Position numbers and translations under genes: made by a program. The notes under the pieces are model-generated. The model had not been told where the DNA came from. It saw only the letters and a program-made list of their open reading frames with translations, and made no database searches. Below are positions 35,639-48,103 of a stretch of DNA of 64,000 bases, piece after piece. The stretch is taken from the NCBI GenBank assembly GCA_030252795.1, contig CP127080.1, forward strand, positions 1,128,501 to 1,192,500. The letters run 5' to 3'. Origin of the DNA: Porticoccaceae bacterium LTM1. Its GTDB lineage: Bacteria; Pseudomonadota; Gammaproteobacteria; Pseudomonadales; Porticoccaceae. Positions within the stretch are counted from its first letter, which is position 1; each line of letters begins with the position of its first letter.

Positions 35639-36281
35639 ACGCAGCAAGCAGACCCAAAAACTGACCGATCCATACATCGTTGATTACAACGGTCAGCTTC
35701 TGGCCGGAGTGGATGAAGTGGGGCGTGGGCCACTGGCTGGTGATGTGGTAACTGCTGCGGTAATTCTCGATCCGTTGCAGCCTATTGAAGGCCTTAACGA
35801 CTCCAAAAAACTTTCCGAAAAACGCCGCGATGAACTCTACGATGAGATCATCGCCAAGGCACTAAGCTGGTCGATTGGCCGTGCAAGTGTTGCCGAGATC
35901 GACCGTTTTAACATTCTTCAGGCTACCATGATGGCAATGTACCGCGCAGTGCAGGGTCTTCATATCCAGCCTGAATATGTCGCGGTGGATGGCAACAAAA
36001 TGCCGAAATGGCCTTATCGCGGTGAGACTGTGGTTAAAGGGGATGGGCGTGTTGCTGAAATCGGCGCCGCCTCCATTATTGCCAAGGTTACTCGCGATCG
36101 GGAGATGATTGCTTTTGAAGAGCAATACCCAGGCTACGGATTTGCCGGTCACAAAGGCTACGCAACCCGTGAACACACCGATGCCCTCAAAGAGCTGGGA
36201 CCAACCCCTATTCACCGCCGCTCGTTCGAGCCGGTGCGCAGTATGACTGAGTCGGTGCAGTTGTCGTTGATCGGTGGTTAA
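35631..36281 (+). CDS. rnhB: Ribonuclease HII
   Basis: 216 residues. Removes misincorporated ribonucleotides and RNA from RNA/DNA hybrids. [20 protein letters not shown] with the first Asp-Glu pair, [25 protein letters not shown] and [18 protein letters not shown] carry the rest of the active site. GTG start at 35631 with GAGG, inside the lpxB end. Normally dnaE follows directly; here a 2.4-kb permease gene intervenes. Confidence 0.96.
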   Translation: MARRSKQTQKLTDPYIVDYNGQLLAGVDEVGRGPLAGDVVTAAVILDPLQPIEGLNDSKKLSEKRRDELYDEIIAKALSWSIGRASVAEIDRFNILQATMMAMYRAVQGLHIQPEYVAVDGNKMPKWPYRGETVVKGDGRVAEIGAASIIAKVTRDREMIAFEEQYPGYGFAGHKGYATREHTDALKELGPTPIHRRSFEPVRSMTESVQLSLIGG

Positions 36282-36345
36282 TTGACGTAACCCGCTTATC
36301 TGTGTTGCCCCATTGCATCACTTAACTATTCTGAACTTTCACGCT

Positions 36346-36398
36346 AAACCAAATGTCCTAAATTGCTCAAGCAATAGCTTGGCAGTTTGGTTTCTTTT
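36346..36398 (+). terminator. Terminator-like structure after rnhB
   Basis: Outer arms AAACCAAA (36346-36353) and TTTGGTTT (36386-36393) enclose a small inner stem TTGCT-ca-AGCAA, with CTTTTT downstream. The outer stem is A/T-rich, so termination would be moderate. Confidence 0.45.
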
Positions 36399-36440
36399 TG
36401 GGTATCTACTATAAAGGTGTAATAACAACAGGGATGGTGC

Positions 36441-38843
36441 ATGTTTCAGAGCTATTTTCAGACAGCCTTTCGCAATTTAATTAAAGATCCTGTCTACTCA
36501 GTCATTAGTATCCTTGGTCTCACTTTGGGATTAACCTGCGCGGTTACCATTCTTACTTATGTGATGTATATACTCAGCTATGATCAGGACTATCCTGATG
36601 CTGAGCGTATATATCGTTTGTCAGAAATGGTTCAGTATCCTGAGCGGGACAAATCTTGGAGGGATTATCTGAATCTGGAGTTGTATAAGCCTGTTCTTGA
36701 AACTACGAATGTAGTGGATAGTGTGGCTTATCTGTCTGGTGATAATGTGGAGTTATCATATGGCAATGAGGCATACACTGAAAGTATATATTATACGAAT
36801 AACAGTTTTTTTCCCCTTTTGGGAGTGACCTTTATAAAAGGTCAGCCCCGGTTCGAGCAACCTGGCACCGTTGTTCTAAGCGAAACAGCGACCAAAAAAT
36901 ACTTTGGCAATATCAATCCGCTTGGAAAGACTCTGGGTTTGAAAGGCGAATTGATTACAGTCACAGGTGTTTTCAAGGATTTTCCTAAAAACACCCATCT
37001 TCATCAATTAAAACCGGATATATTTATTTCGGATCTGGGTATGCCTGTCTCTGAAGCTGATTATCAACGAAGAGGTTTGTTTTATGTGAAACTCAAGCCG
37101 GATGGCTTGATAGGAGATGTGGAGCGGCAGATTAATCAACGTATTGATTATAAAACACTGAAGGGATATGAGTTTACCCTGCGTTCGCAGTTTCGGCCAA
37201 TCATTAATTCACACATGGTCAGAAAAGGCGATAGCTTACAAATTGGCACCAGTGGCACCAACCTTTTTGATTCCTGGTTTTTTATTTACGTCCTATCTGG
37301 GCTGGCGCTTTTAGTACTGTCTATTTCTTGTGTCAATTTTATCAACTTCTCTAACGCACGTTTTTTAAAGCGGAGCCGGGAAATTGGAGTGCGTCGAGTA
37401 ATTGGAGCAGGCCGCTTGCAAATATTTGGCCAGTTCCTTAGTGAGTCGCTGTTGCTTAATTTGGTGTCAATTCTATTGGCAATAGTTATTTCACATGCAG
37501 TAATTCCATTGTTTGGCAATCTGATCAATACTGATCTGGAAGACGTTAATTACATAACCCCGTCATTTATCGCTGCACTAATTGGTTTATGGTTGTTCTC
37601 CACAATTTTGTCTGGCCTATATCCATCCCTAACCCTATCGAGGATGCAACCCGTTGCAGCCCTGCAAGGTGTAGGGGGCGGAAAAAGAAAAGGCAATGCA
37701 TTACGGATTGTTAATATTACCCAGTTTTTAGCAGCAGGATTCTTGCTCACATTATGTATTTCTCTGGGGCTACAGGTGCATAAGATGAGTAATATTGACT
37801 ATGGTGCGAATCTGGATGGCGCTTTGGAAATGCTGCTTCGTGGGCCGGGCTTAGAGGCGAAGAATGAAGTGTTGAGGGATTGGCTTGCACAAGTACCTAA
37901 AGTCGAGTCAGTGTCATCACCCATATCGTCTACTGGTAGACAGAGGTTTACTCTCCAGAAAAATAGTAATAGGGAAATTGAACTATCTTTTGGGTATGTG
38001 GAGGAGTCCTTTTTTTCACATATTCAAACTGATCTTTTGGCTGGCCGTCTATTTGATGGAGTTACCCCATCTGATGAGGCGTTAATTTCGCCAGACCCTT
38101 CGAAAACTAGGGGCGGGTCAGTAATTTTAAGTAAAGCTGGCCTCAACAAACTTGGCTATAGCAATGGCAAACAGGTTATAGGGCAGAAACTACATCTTGT
38201 TGGGCAAAATACTGAGTTCATAGTTGTTGGTGTTGTGAGTGCATTCCCGCAGATATTTTCGGGGTTTAGCATTGGTGCAGATTTGTATTTGCTCAATGAG
38301 CAGGCGGTGAGAGGAGTTAATGTGCGCATTGAAAGAGGTCATGTTGCTCGGGTTGTAAAAGAGTTGGAGAAAAAGTGTAAGGATTTTGCACCAAATACGA
38401 CTCTTGGTCACATACCACCCACGCAACACGTGGACTATCTGGTTGGTGTGTTTTTAAGGGTATTAGCCAGTGTCGCAGTTTTTGCCTTTATCGCCATAGC
38501 CATTGCTGTGTTAGGGCTTTACGCAATGTCCACATATACACTTGGCCACAGACGTAAGGAGATCAGTGTTCGCAAAGTGCTGGGGGCTTCCAGCTGGCGC
38601 ATTGTCAGGTTGCTGTTGTGGGACTTTAGCAAGCCGATATGGATTGCCCTGGCACTGGCCTGCCCAATAGCATTTCTGCTGGCTAACCAGATTGTCAGTC
38701 ATTTCAACGATCAGATCCCACTGGGCCTGGTTACTTTTGTATATGTCCCTCTGGTTATCGTTTTGCTGGCATCGCTTACGGTAGCTGGTCACACCCTGAA
38801 AGCAGCTGGCACAGATCCGGTAGAGGGGTTGAAATATGAATAG
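36441..38843 (+). CDS. Orphan FtsX/MacB-type ABC transporter permease
   Basis: 800 residues with two FtsX modules. N-terminal motif FQTAFRNLIKDPVYSVISILGLTLGL leads into helix 1 (written here as FRNLIKDPVYS plus hydrophobic run), then a MacB-like periplasmic domain (about 50-270), helices near 285, 335 and 380 with the REIGVRRVIGAGRLQIFGQF coupling segment, a second periplasmic domain (about 450-650) and a final three-helix module with KEISVRKVLGASSWRIVRLL. Such permeases work with a separate ATPase, but none is present here. The gene is visibly richer in A/T and rare codons than rnhB and dnaE, which it separates, suggesting transfer. Substrate unknown; the type often exports peptides or lipoproteins. 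Confidence 0.8.
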   Translation: MFQSYFQTAFRNLIKDPVYSVISILGLTLGLTCAVTILTYVMYILSYDQDYPDAERIYRLSEMVQYPERDKSWRDYLNLELYKPVLETTNVVDSVAYLSGDNVELSYGNEAYTESIYYTNNSFFPLLGVTFIKGQPRFEQPGTVVLSETATKKYFGNINPLGKTLGLKGELITVTGVFKDFPKNTHLHQLKPDIFISDLGMPVSEADYQRRGLFYVKLKPDGLIGDVERQINQRIDYKTLKGYEFTLRSQFRPIINSHMVRKGDSLQIGTSGTNLFDSWFFIYVLSGLALLVLSISCVNFINFSNARFLKRSREIGVRRVIGAGRLQIFGQFLSESLLLNLVSILLAIVISHAVIPLFGNLINTDLEDVNYITPSFIAALIGLWLFSTILSGLYPSLTLSRMQPVAALQGVGGGKRKGNALRIVNITQFLAAGFLLTLCISLGLQVHKMSNIDYGANLDGALEMLLRGPGLEAKNEVLRDWLAQVPKVESVSSPISSTGRQRFTLQKNSNREIELSFGYVEESFFSHIQTDLLAGRLFDGVTPSDEALISPDPSKTRGGSVILSKAGLNKLGYSNGKQVIGQKLHLVGQNTEFIVVGVVSAFPQIFSGFSIGADLYLLNEQAVRGVNVRIERGHVARVVKELEKKCKDFAPNTTLGHIPPTQHVDYLVGVFLRVLASVAVFAFIAIAIAVLGLYAMSTYTLGHRRKEISVRKVLGASSWRIVRLLLWDFSKPIWIALALACPIAFLLANQIVSHFNDQIPLGLVTFVYVPLVIVLLASLTVAGHTLKAAGTDPVEGLKYE

Positions 38844-38981
38844 CCAGTAAGCGGCTGATCACTGCCATTTGACGGGGAGCTTTGCCCCCCCGATTGCTAT
38901 GACCTTATCGAACATCCCCCCCTGAACTGTTACACTCTCAGGCCGATTGAATAGACCTGCATAACGAGAAAAGTCCGGCCA

Positions 38982-41900
38982 ATGACTTCACCATTTGTAC
39001 ACCTGCGCCTGCACACCGAATACTCCCTGATGGACAGCCTGCTGCGGATCAAGCCGCTGGTAAGCAGGGTGGCCGAACTGCAGATGCCGGCGGTGGCGGT
39101 AACGGATTTTTGTAACTTTTACGGTCTGGTGAAGTTTTACAAAGCTGCCCAAGGAACAGGCATTAAGCCAATTGGTGGCAGTGATTTTCTATTGGCATCG
39201 GATGATCCGGATACGGAACCGAGCCTGATTACCTTTCTGGTACAAAATGAAAAGGGGTATAAAAACCTCACCATACTGATCTCCAAGGCTTATCGCGAAG
39301 GGCAGTCGCAAGGGCGACCGCTGATCAAGCGCGAGTGGATAAAGGAGTATTCGGAAGGGCTGATTGTTCTGTCTGGTGGCCGCGAAGGCGATGTTGGCCG
39401 CGAACTGCTGATGGGGCATCAACAGCAGGCCGAGCAATTATTGGCAGGGTGGATGACTGATTTTCCAGGTCGGTACTACCTTGAGCTGCAACGTACCGGA
39501 CGCCCTCAGGAAGAAGACTATTTGCACGCCGCGGTGACTTTGGCGGGGCAGGCGGGTTGTCCAGTGGTGGCGACAAACGATGTACGCTTTTTGCACGCCG
39601 AAGAATTTGACGCCCACGAAGCGCGGGTGTGTATTCGCGATGGTAGAGTGTTGGACGACCCGCGTCGGCCACGCAAGTACAGCGAACAGCAGTACCTGCG
39701 TTCGGCGGAAGAGATGGCAGAATTGTTTGCCGATATTCCGGAAGCACTGGAAAACACCATTGAGATCGCCAAACGCTGTACGCTGGATATTGAGCTGGGT
39801 ACTTACTACCTCCCTGATTTTCCGATCCCGGATAACTTTGAAAGCGACCCGTTTTTCGATACCCACATTCCCTATGAGGTGATGGAGAAGCAGGCGAAAG
39901 AGGCGATGGCGACTAACTGGACTGGTCGTGAATCGGAGCCTGAATACGCAGCGATGCTGCGAACCAATGTGTTTTTCCAGAAGATCTCCTACGAAGGTCT
40001 CGAGTGGCGTCTGGAGTCGATTCTTGATAAAAACGACCCGGATTACCTCGCCGACAAAAAGCCCTATCTTGAGCGTCTGCAGTTCGAGCTGAACATCATC
40101 ATGCAGATGGGGTTCCCGGGCTACTTCCTGATCGTGATGGACTTTATCCAGTGGGCCAAGGACAACGATATTCCGGTGGGGCCGGGACGGGGTTCCGGTG
40201 CTGGTTCATTGGTGGCATACGCCCAAAAAATTACCGACCTTGATCCACTGCAATACGACTTGCTGTTTGAGCGATTCCTCAATCCGGAACGGGTGTCGAT
40301 GCCGGACTTCGATATCGACTTTTGTATGGAAAACCGCGACAAAGTGATCAGCTATGTAGCGGATGCATACGGACGTGATGCGGTATCCCAGATTATCACC
40401 TTCGGTACCATGGCTGCGAAGGCTGTGGTGCGAGACGTGGCGAGGGTTCAGGGTAAATCCTATGGTCTTGCCGACAAACTCTCCAAACTGATTCCACCCG
40501 ACCCCGGTATGACTCTCGCCAAGGCATTGGATTCTGAGCCAATGTTGCGGGAGTTCCTTGAAGAGGATGAGGAAGCCCAGGAAATCTGGGAAATGGCCAA
40601 GCAGTTGGAAGGCCTGGCGCGAAACGTCGGTAAACACGCAGGTGGTGTAGTAATTGCGCCAACCTGTATCACTGACTTTGCACCGCTGTTTTGTGATGAG
40701 TCCGGCAGCGGCCTGGTTACCCAGTTCGATAAGGGCGATGTAGAGGAGGCTGGCCTGGTGAAGTTCGACTTCCTTGGTCTGCGTACCCTGACTATCATCG
40801 ACTGGGCGTTGGAGATGGTAAACAGCGCACGCCAGCGACAGGGGCAGGAGCCGCTCGATATTGCCACTATTGAGCTGGACGACGTCGACACCTTCAAGCT
40901 GCTCAAGCGAGCGGAGACAACTGCGGTATTCCAGCTTGAATCCCGCGGCATGAAAGACCTGATCAAACGTCTCCAGCCGGACAACATCGAGGACATGATC
41001 GCCCTGGTGGCACTGTTTCGTCCGGGGCCGCTGGACTCGGGCATGGTGGACGACTTCGTTAACCGTAAGCACGGCCGGGCTGAAGTGGCCTATCCGGATG
41101 CGACTTATCAGCATGAGTGGCTGAAGCCGATTCTGGAGCCTACCTATGGAGTAATCGTTTATCAGGAGCAGGTGATGCAGATCGCCCAGACCCTGGCCGG
41201 TTACTCGCTGGGCGGCGCAGATATGCTGCGTCGTGCGATGGGTAAGAAAAAACCCGAAGAGATGGCCAAGCAGCGCGCCACCTTTGAGGAGGGCGCCAAA
41301 AGTCAGGGTGTTGATCCCGAACTGGCGATGAAGATTTTCGACTTGGTGGAAAAGTTCGCCGGGTACGGTTTTAACAAATCCCACTCCGCCGCCTATGCGC
41401 TGGTTTCCTATCAAACAGCGTGGCTGAAGGCGCACTATCCGTCGCAGTTTATGGCCGCCACCATGTCCTCGGATATGGATAAAACCGACAAGGTGGTGAC
41501 CTTTATTGAGGAGTGCCGGGCAATGGGGTTGACCCTGTTGCCGCCGGATGTGAATACCGGTGAGTTCTACTTCACGGTGGACGAGCAGGATCGCATTATT
41601 TACGGTCTCGGTGCGATCAAAGGACTGGGTGAAGGCCCAATCGATAATATTCTCGAAGCACGCAAGTCCGGTCCGTTCAAGGATTTGTTCGACTTCTGCC
41701 AGCGAGTGGACTCTCGCAAGGTTAACAAGCGGGCGCTTGAGGCGATGGTGCGATCTGGTGCGCTGGACAGCATTGGTCCTCAAGGTGAACTGGGGGTTAC
41801 GCGTGCGGTGATGCTGGCTGCTATTGATGAAGCGGTCAAACTGGCAGAGCAGAGTGCTCGCAACGCTGCCAGTGGCATGGGTGATCTGTTTGGTGAAACT

Positions 41901-42668
41901 CCTGCCGAGAGTGCCCCGGAAATCGGTTATGCCAGCTTTAACAGGGTGCCTACCCTGACAATCAAAGAGAGGCTCACTGGCGAAAAGGATACTCTGGGAC
42001 TTTATCTCACCGGCCATCCGGTGGATGAATATGATAGCGAGCTGGATCAGTTTGTTTCTGCGAGGCTTTCCGGTCTGGCCCCGAAGCCACGAGAAGTACA
42101 GGTGGTTTCAGGTCTGGTGGTGGATATGCGAGTTCGCAAGAACAAGAAGGGCGAGCCGTGGGCCAGTATGACACTGGACGATCGGACCGGCCGCATTGAA
42201 GCGTTGGTGTTTGCCGACAGATTCCGCGACTGCCGTGAAAAAATTGCCAAAGATGTAGTGCTGGTGCTCGAAGGCGAAGTGCAGGCCGATGACTTCTCTG
42301 GTGGTTTGGCTATTCGTGCCGAAACTGTGAGAACCCTGGAGGAGTCGAGGGATCTTGCCGCCAGGGAGTTAACGATTGGCTATCATCCTGCCAACCGTAA
42401 TGCCGAAAGTGCCAGACAACTGGAAAGTCTTTTGGCGCCGTATAGTGGTGGAGGCACCAAAGTGCGGGTGCGCTGTGCCAACACCGAAGCCCGTGGTGAA
42501 GTATTGCTGGGTGAACAGTGGCAGGTATCTGTACGTGATGATCTACTGCATCAACTGAGAGAATCGCTGGGGGCTGACCAGGTACAGCTTGCCTATGAGG
42601 GCGGTCGTTTGAAAACGGCTACTATCAAGGGAGGCGGGCGCAGGCCGCCCCGAGATAGCTCTGAATAG
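38982..42668 (+). CDS. dnaE: DNA polymerase III alpha subunit
   Basis: 1228 residues, about 55-70 longer than E. coli or Pseudomonas DnaE. Replicative polymerase. PHP domain at the N-terminus (HLRLHTEYSLMD), palm with PVGPGRGSGAGSLVAY and the catalytic MPDFDIDFC (about residues 443-451), FGTMAAKAVVRDVARV, fingers with RRAMGKKKPEEM, and a C-terminal OB fold (VVSGLVVDMRVRKNKKGEPW). The extra length is largely an insert around residues 280-335, between YLPDFPIP and the thumb/palm entry (YLERLQFELNIIMQMGFPGY). ATG at 38982. Confidence 0.97.
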   Translation: MTSPFVHLRLHTEYSLMDSLLRIKPLVSRVAELQMPAVAVTDFCNFYGLVKFYKAAQGTGIKPIGGSDFLLASDDPDTEPSLITFLVQNEKGYKNLTILISKAYREGQSQGRPLIKREWIKEYSEGLIVLSGGREGDVGRELLMGHQQQAEQLLAGWMTDFPGRYYLELQRTGRPQEEDYLHAAVTLAGQAGCPVVATNDVRFLHAEEFDAHEARVCIRDGRVLDDPRRPRKYSEQQYLRSAEEMAELFADIPEALENTIEIAKRCTLDIELGTYYLPDFPIPDNFESDPFFDTHIPYEVMEKQAKEAMATNWTGRESEPEYAAMLRTNVFFQKISYEGLEWRLESILDKNDPDYLADKKPYLERLQFELNIIMQMGFPGYFLIVMDFIQWAKDNDIPVGPGRGSGAGSLVAYAQKITDLDPLQYDLLFERFLNPERVSMPDFDIDFCMENRDKVISYVADAYGRDAVSQIITFGTMAAKAVVRDVARVQGKSYGLADKLSKLIPPDPGMTLAKALDSEPMLREFLEEDEEAQEIWEMAKQLEGLARNVGKHAGGVVIAPTCITDFAPLFCDESGSGLVTQFDKGDVEEAGLVKFDFLGLRTLTIIDWALEMVNSARQRQGQEPLDIATIELDDVDTFKLLKRAETTAVFQLESRGMKDLIKRLQPDNIEDMIALVALFRPGPLDSGMVDDFVNRKHGRAEVAYPDATYQHEWLKPILEPTYGVIVYQEQVMQIAQTLAGYSLGGADMLRRAMGKKKPEEMAKQRATFEEGAKSQGVDPELAMKIFDLVEKFAGYGFNKSHSAAYALVSYQTAWLKAHYPSQFMAATMSSDMDKTDKVVTFIEECRAMGLTLLPPDVNTGEFYFTVDEQDRIIYGLGAIKGLGEGPIDNILEARKSGPFKDLFDFCQRVDSRKVNKRALEAMVRSGALDSIGPQGELGVTRAVMLAAIDEAVKLAEQSARNAASGMGDLFGETPAESAPEIGYASFNRVPTLTIKERLTGEKDTLGLYLTGHPVDEYDSELDQFVSARLSGLAPKPREVQVVSGLVVDMRVRKNKKGEPWASMTLDDRTGRIEALVFADRFRDCREKIAKDVVLVLEGEVQADDFSGGLAIRAETVRTLEESRDLAARELTIGYHPANRNAESARQLESLLAPYSGGGTKVRVRCANTEARGEVLLGEQWQVSVRDDLLHQLRESLGADQVQLAYEGGRLKTATIKGGGRRPPRDSSE

Positions 42669-42787
42669 TAAAAAATGATCACAAAATGGTCGAAAACAAC
42701 CGCAAGGGTCGGTGAAAACTGGCGTTATTGAGCCGTCAGTAGTACATTACGCCACCTTAGCGCCAGGACAGATGGAAAAGCATTCGA

Positions 42788-43744
42788 ATGAACTTGAATT
42801 ATCTCGATTTCGAACAGCCGATCGCCGAATTGGAAGCCAAAATTGAAGAGCTTCAGTTGGTCGGTAACGACAATGACCTCAATATCGCCGAAGAAATTGC
42901 CAAGCTGAGGGATAAATCCCAAAAGCTGACCGAGAGCATCTACTCCAGCCTGTCTCCATGGCAAGTGGTGCAGGTGGCTCGCCACCCTCAGCGTCCTTAT
43001 GCTGTGGATTACATCAAGCGTGTTTTTACTGATTTTGACGAATTGCATGGCGACCGTCATTTTGGTGACGACCACGCGATTGTTGGTGGTACTGCTCGCT
43101 TGAATGGTGTACCGGTGATGGTGATTGGTGAAGAGAAAGGTCGCGGCGTCAGCGACAAGATTCACCGTAACTTTGGTATGCCCAAGCCGGAAGGTTACCG
43201 CAAGGCTCTGCGTCTGATGGAGATGGCTGAGCGTTTTAATATGCCGGTGATCACTCTGATTGATACTCCGGGAGCTTACCCAGGTATCGATTCGGAAGAG
43301 CGTGGTATTTCTGAAGCGATTGCCCAGAATCTGGCGGTTATGTCCCGTCTGAAAACCCCGATGATCTGTACGGTTATTGGTGAGGGCAGTTCCGGTGGTG
43401 CACTGGCTATTGGTGTGGGCGACCAGCTCAATATGCTGCAGTATTCCACTTACTTTGTAATCTCGCCGGAAGGTTGTGCAAACATTATCTGGAAGACGGT
43501 TGAGAAGGCTCCGGATGCCGCACAGGCGATGGGTGTTACTTCAGACAATCTGGAAAAGCTGGGTATTGTCGATGAGACTATTCCCGAGCCAATGGGCGGG
43601 GCACACCGCAATATTGATGTAATGGCTGCCACTTTGCGTGAGCGTCTGTCATCCCAGTTGACTGAGCTCAAGAAGGTGCCGATTGACCAGTTACTGGAAA
43701 AACGATTTAACCGATTGATGGCTTACGGAAACCCGGAAGCTTGA
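42788..43744 (+). CDS. accA: Acetyl-CoA carboxylase carboxyltransferase alpha subunit
   Basis: 318 residues. With AccD transfers CO2 from biotin to acetyl-CoA to give malonyl-CoA. N-terminal coiled-coil [16 protein letters not shown], crotonase-fold core with [50 protein letters not shown] and [19 protein letters not shown] at 42788. It follows dnaE as in other gammaproteobacteria and ends at a strong terminator. Confidence 0.97.
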   Translation: MNLNYLDFEQPIAELEAKIEELQLVGNDNDLNIAEEIAKLRDKSQKLTESIYSSLSPWQVVQVARHPQRPYAVDYIKRVFTDFDELHGDRHFGDDHAIVGGTARLNGVPVMVIGEEKGRGVSDKIHRNFGMPKPEGYRKALRLMEMAERFNMPVITLIDTPGAYPGIDSEERGISEAIAQNLAVMSRLKTPMICTVIGEGSSGGALAIGVGDQLNMLQYSTYFVISPEGCANIIWKTVEKAPDAAQAMGVTSDNLEKLGIVDETIPEPMGGAHRNIDVMAATLRERLSSQLTELKKVPIDQLLEKRFNRLMAYGNPEA

Positions 43745-43752
43745 TGGAAAAA

Positions 43753-43776
43753 ACCGGAGTTTACTCCGGTTTTTTT
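43753..43776 (+). terminator. Rho-independent terminator after accA
   Basis: ACCGGAG-tttA-CTCCGGT stem followed by seven or more T residues, 9 bp after the accA stop codon. Confidence 0.9.
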
Positions 43777-43871
43777 ATGCCTCTAATTTGGGGTTGCTCC
43801 AAGCTCCCCATTGTCTTCCTGAGCAAAGCGAAGGATCTCACTCTCTATGGCTCAGAGTATTAATTGACCCC

Positions 43872-43947
43872 GCTCTTCTCGCGGCCTGACAGGCCACTCC
43901 TCATATAACTGACAAATCGTCGTGACCTATCACGCTGTGGGAAGAGC
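43872..43947. repeat. Palindromic element A, degraded copy 3
   Basis: Shares GCGGCCTGACAGGCCACTCC, the apical CTGACAAATCGTCG and GAGCTACTTTGG with copies 1 and 2 at 11.7-12.0 kb. The right arm has diverged (CCTATCACGCTGTGGGAAGAGC-type, 43926-43947), so only the outer GCTCTTC/GAAGAGC pairs remain. The second small hairpin is lost. Confidence 0.7.
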
Positions 43948-44009
43948 TACTTTGGAAATTCGCTCAGGGTGGTAGTTGCTGGTCAAAGAGATGGGTTGAT
44001 ATGAAGAGT

Positions 44010-44109
44010 CTGGGCAAGTGCCATATTCTGGACCGTATGCGACAGGGACGTCGCATCCGAGCCTACAGGGATGTATACACAGCGTGTCCAGAATATGGCA
44101 CTTGCCCAG
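44010..44109. repeat. Large 24-bp-arm hairpin element upstream of tilS
   Basis: Perfect inverted arms 44010-44033 and 44086-44109 (CTGGGCAAGTGCCATATTCT + GGAC). The 52-bp interior holds a second stem ATGCGAC-agggac-GTCGCAT (44037-44056) and the phrase CTACAGGGATGTATACAC. Interiors of this kind (CAGGGA-GTCGCAT, CAGGGATGTAT) are familiar from dispersed intergenic repeats in gammaproteobacteria. It ends about 60 bp before tilS. Confidence 0.75.
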
Positions 44110-44171
44110 GCTCGCCACCACGCTATAAGTAATCCCCCCCAGCAAACATTGTTTTTGTGTAAACTCACCAC

Positions 44172-45449
44172 ATGTTCACTTCAGACCATCTTGCTGCTCA
44201 CGTCCCAGCCTTGGAATCCGCCAACCATATCTACGTTGGTTACAGTGGCGGCCTCGATTCGCACGTGCTTTTGCACTTGGTGGTTTCTCTCGTCGGTGCC
44301 CAAAAAGTTACCGCGCTTCATATCAACCACCAGCTTTCACCCAACGCTGATCAGTGGCAAAGCCATTGCTCAACTCAATGCAAACAATTTGGTGTTAATT
44401 TGCAAAGCTTTCGAGTGGATTTGAAAAAAAGTGGGAGTGGTGTTGAGCAGGCAGCTCGAGATGCTCGCTACCAGATTTTTGAGGCGGCTTTAGGGCGGGG
44501 TGATCTGCTGCTTCTGGCTCATCATGCTGACGATCAGGCAGAGACGGTACTCTACAGAATGTTGCGTTGTTCCGGTCCTCGCGGCCTGGCTGCCATGCCT
44601 GAGCACCGCGGGTTGGGCAAAGGACAGTTGCTACGGCCACTATTGAATATTCCCCGCGCCACGTTAGAGGGTTATGCAAAAGAGCATGACTTAAATTGGA
44701 TTCACGATGAATCCAACGAGCTGCTGGATTTTGATCGCAACTTCCTGCGTCACAAGGTGGTACCGGTTTTGAAGGAGCGCTGGCCGGATCTGGCGGAGCG
44801 ATTTTCACAGGTTGCACACCTCTGTCGCCAGACTGATGATTTAACCCGTGAACTGGCTGAAGCTGATTTGGTTAATGCGGGTGAGCGTAAGGAGCGACTG
44901 GGTGTCAGTATCGATATGGAGTCGCTGAAGTCCCTGTCACTCACCCGACGACATAATCTGGTTCGTTTCTGGTGTGAGCGTCGCGGATATCGCATGCCAC
45001 CCCAGGTTCGCCTTGAGCGTATTCATCGAGAGTTAATTGAAGCCCGCGAGGATGCTTCCCCAATCATTGAATTTGGCGACTGCGAGCTGCGCCGATTTGC
45101 AGGGCGTATTTATCTGCTGCCACCACTTTGTCAGGCACCAGATCCAGATGGGGAAATTCCTTGGGATGGTTGTCAGGAGTTGGTGGTTGAGAGCGCAGGC
45201 TGTGTCCAGCCGATTTCTGTCCCTAAGGACGAGTACGTCGTTCGTTTTCGACGTGGAGGCGAGCGTTGCCAGCCAGTGGGAAGGGATAGGTCGCAGTCCC
45301 TGAAAAAAGTGCTCCAGGAGCTTCAGGTAGAACCCTGGTTGCGGGAGCGACTGCCTCTGGTTTACCGGAATGATCAGCTTGTAGCGGTGGCGGGTCTGTT
45401 CGTCTGTGAAGAGGGGTGTGAGATAGGTTGGAAGCCGGCCTTGAATTGA
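44172..45449 (+). CDS. tilS: tRNA(Ile)-lysidine synthetase
   Basis: 425 residues. Converts C34 of the tRNA-Ile(CAU) anticodon to lysidine so it reads AUA. PP-loop IYVGYSGGLDSHVLLHL near residue 20, LLLLAHHADDQAETVLYRML, and RFRRGGERCQPVGRDRSQSL in the C-terminal tRNA-binding domain. ATG at 44172; no obvious Shine-Dalgarno. It follows the palindromic spacer, not the accA transcript, which terminates upstream. Confidence 0.95.
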   Translation: MFTSDHLAAHVPALESANHIYVGYSGGLDSHVLLHLVVSLVGAQKVTALHINHQLSPNADQWQSHCSTQCKQFGVNLQSFRVDLKKSGSGVEQAARDARYQIFEAALGRGDLLLLAHHADDQAETVLYRMLRCSGPRGLAAMPEHRGLGKGQLLRPLLNIPRATLEGYAKEHDLNWIHDESNELLDFDRNFLRHKVVPVLKERWPDLAERFSQVAHLCRQTDDLTRELAEADLVNAGERKERLGVSIDMESLKSLSLTRRHNLVRFWCERRGYRMPPQVRLERIHRELIEAREDASPIIEFGDCELRRFAGRIYLLPPLCQAPDPDGEIPWDGCQELVVESAGCVQPISVPKDEYVVRFRRGGERCQPVGRDRSQSLKKVLQELQVEPWLRERLPLVYRNDQLVAVAGLFVCEEGCEIGWKPALN

Positions 45450-45464
45450 TCTGTTTACCCGTAA

Positions 45465-48097
<2,633 letters not shown>

Positions 48098-48103
48098 TAA
48101 CTC

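Larger units (their letters stand above)
43777..44171. other. Gene-free spacer with palindromic elements before tilS
   Basis: 395 bp. It contains a single arm of element B (about 43811-43841, TCTTCCTGAGCAAAGCGAAG), a degraded copy of element A (43872-43947) and a large 24-bp-arm hairpin (44010-44109). Only about 60 bp remain before the tilS start and no confident promoter was seen. Confidence 0.7.

Noticed and set aside
40206-42017. Long open frame (about 600 codons) antisense to dnaE
   Set aside because: It mirrors codon bias of dnaE in the opposite frame, shows no recognisable domain, and dnaE itself is certain.
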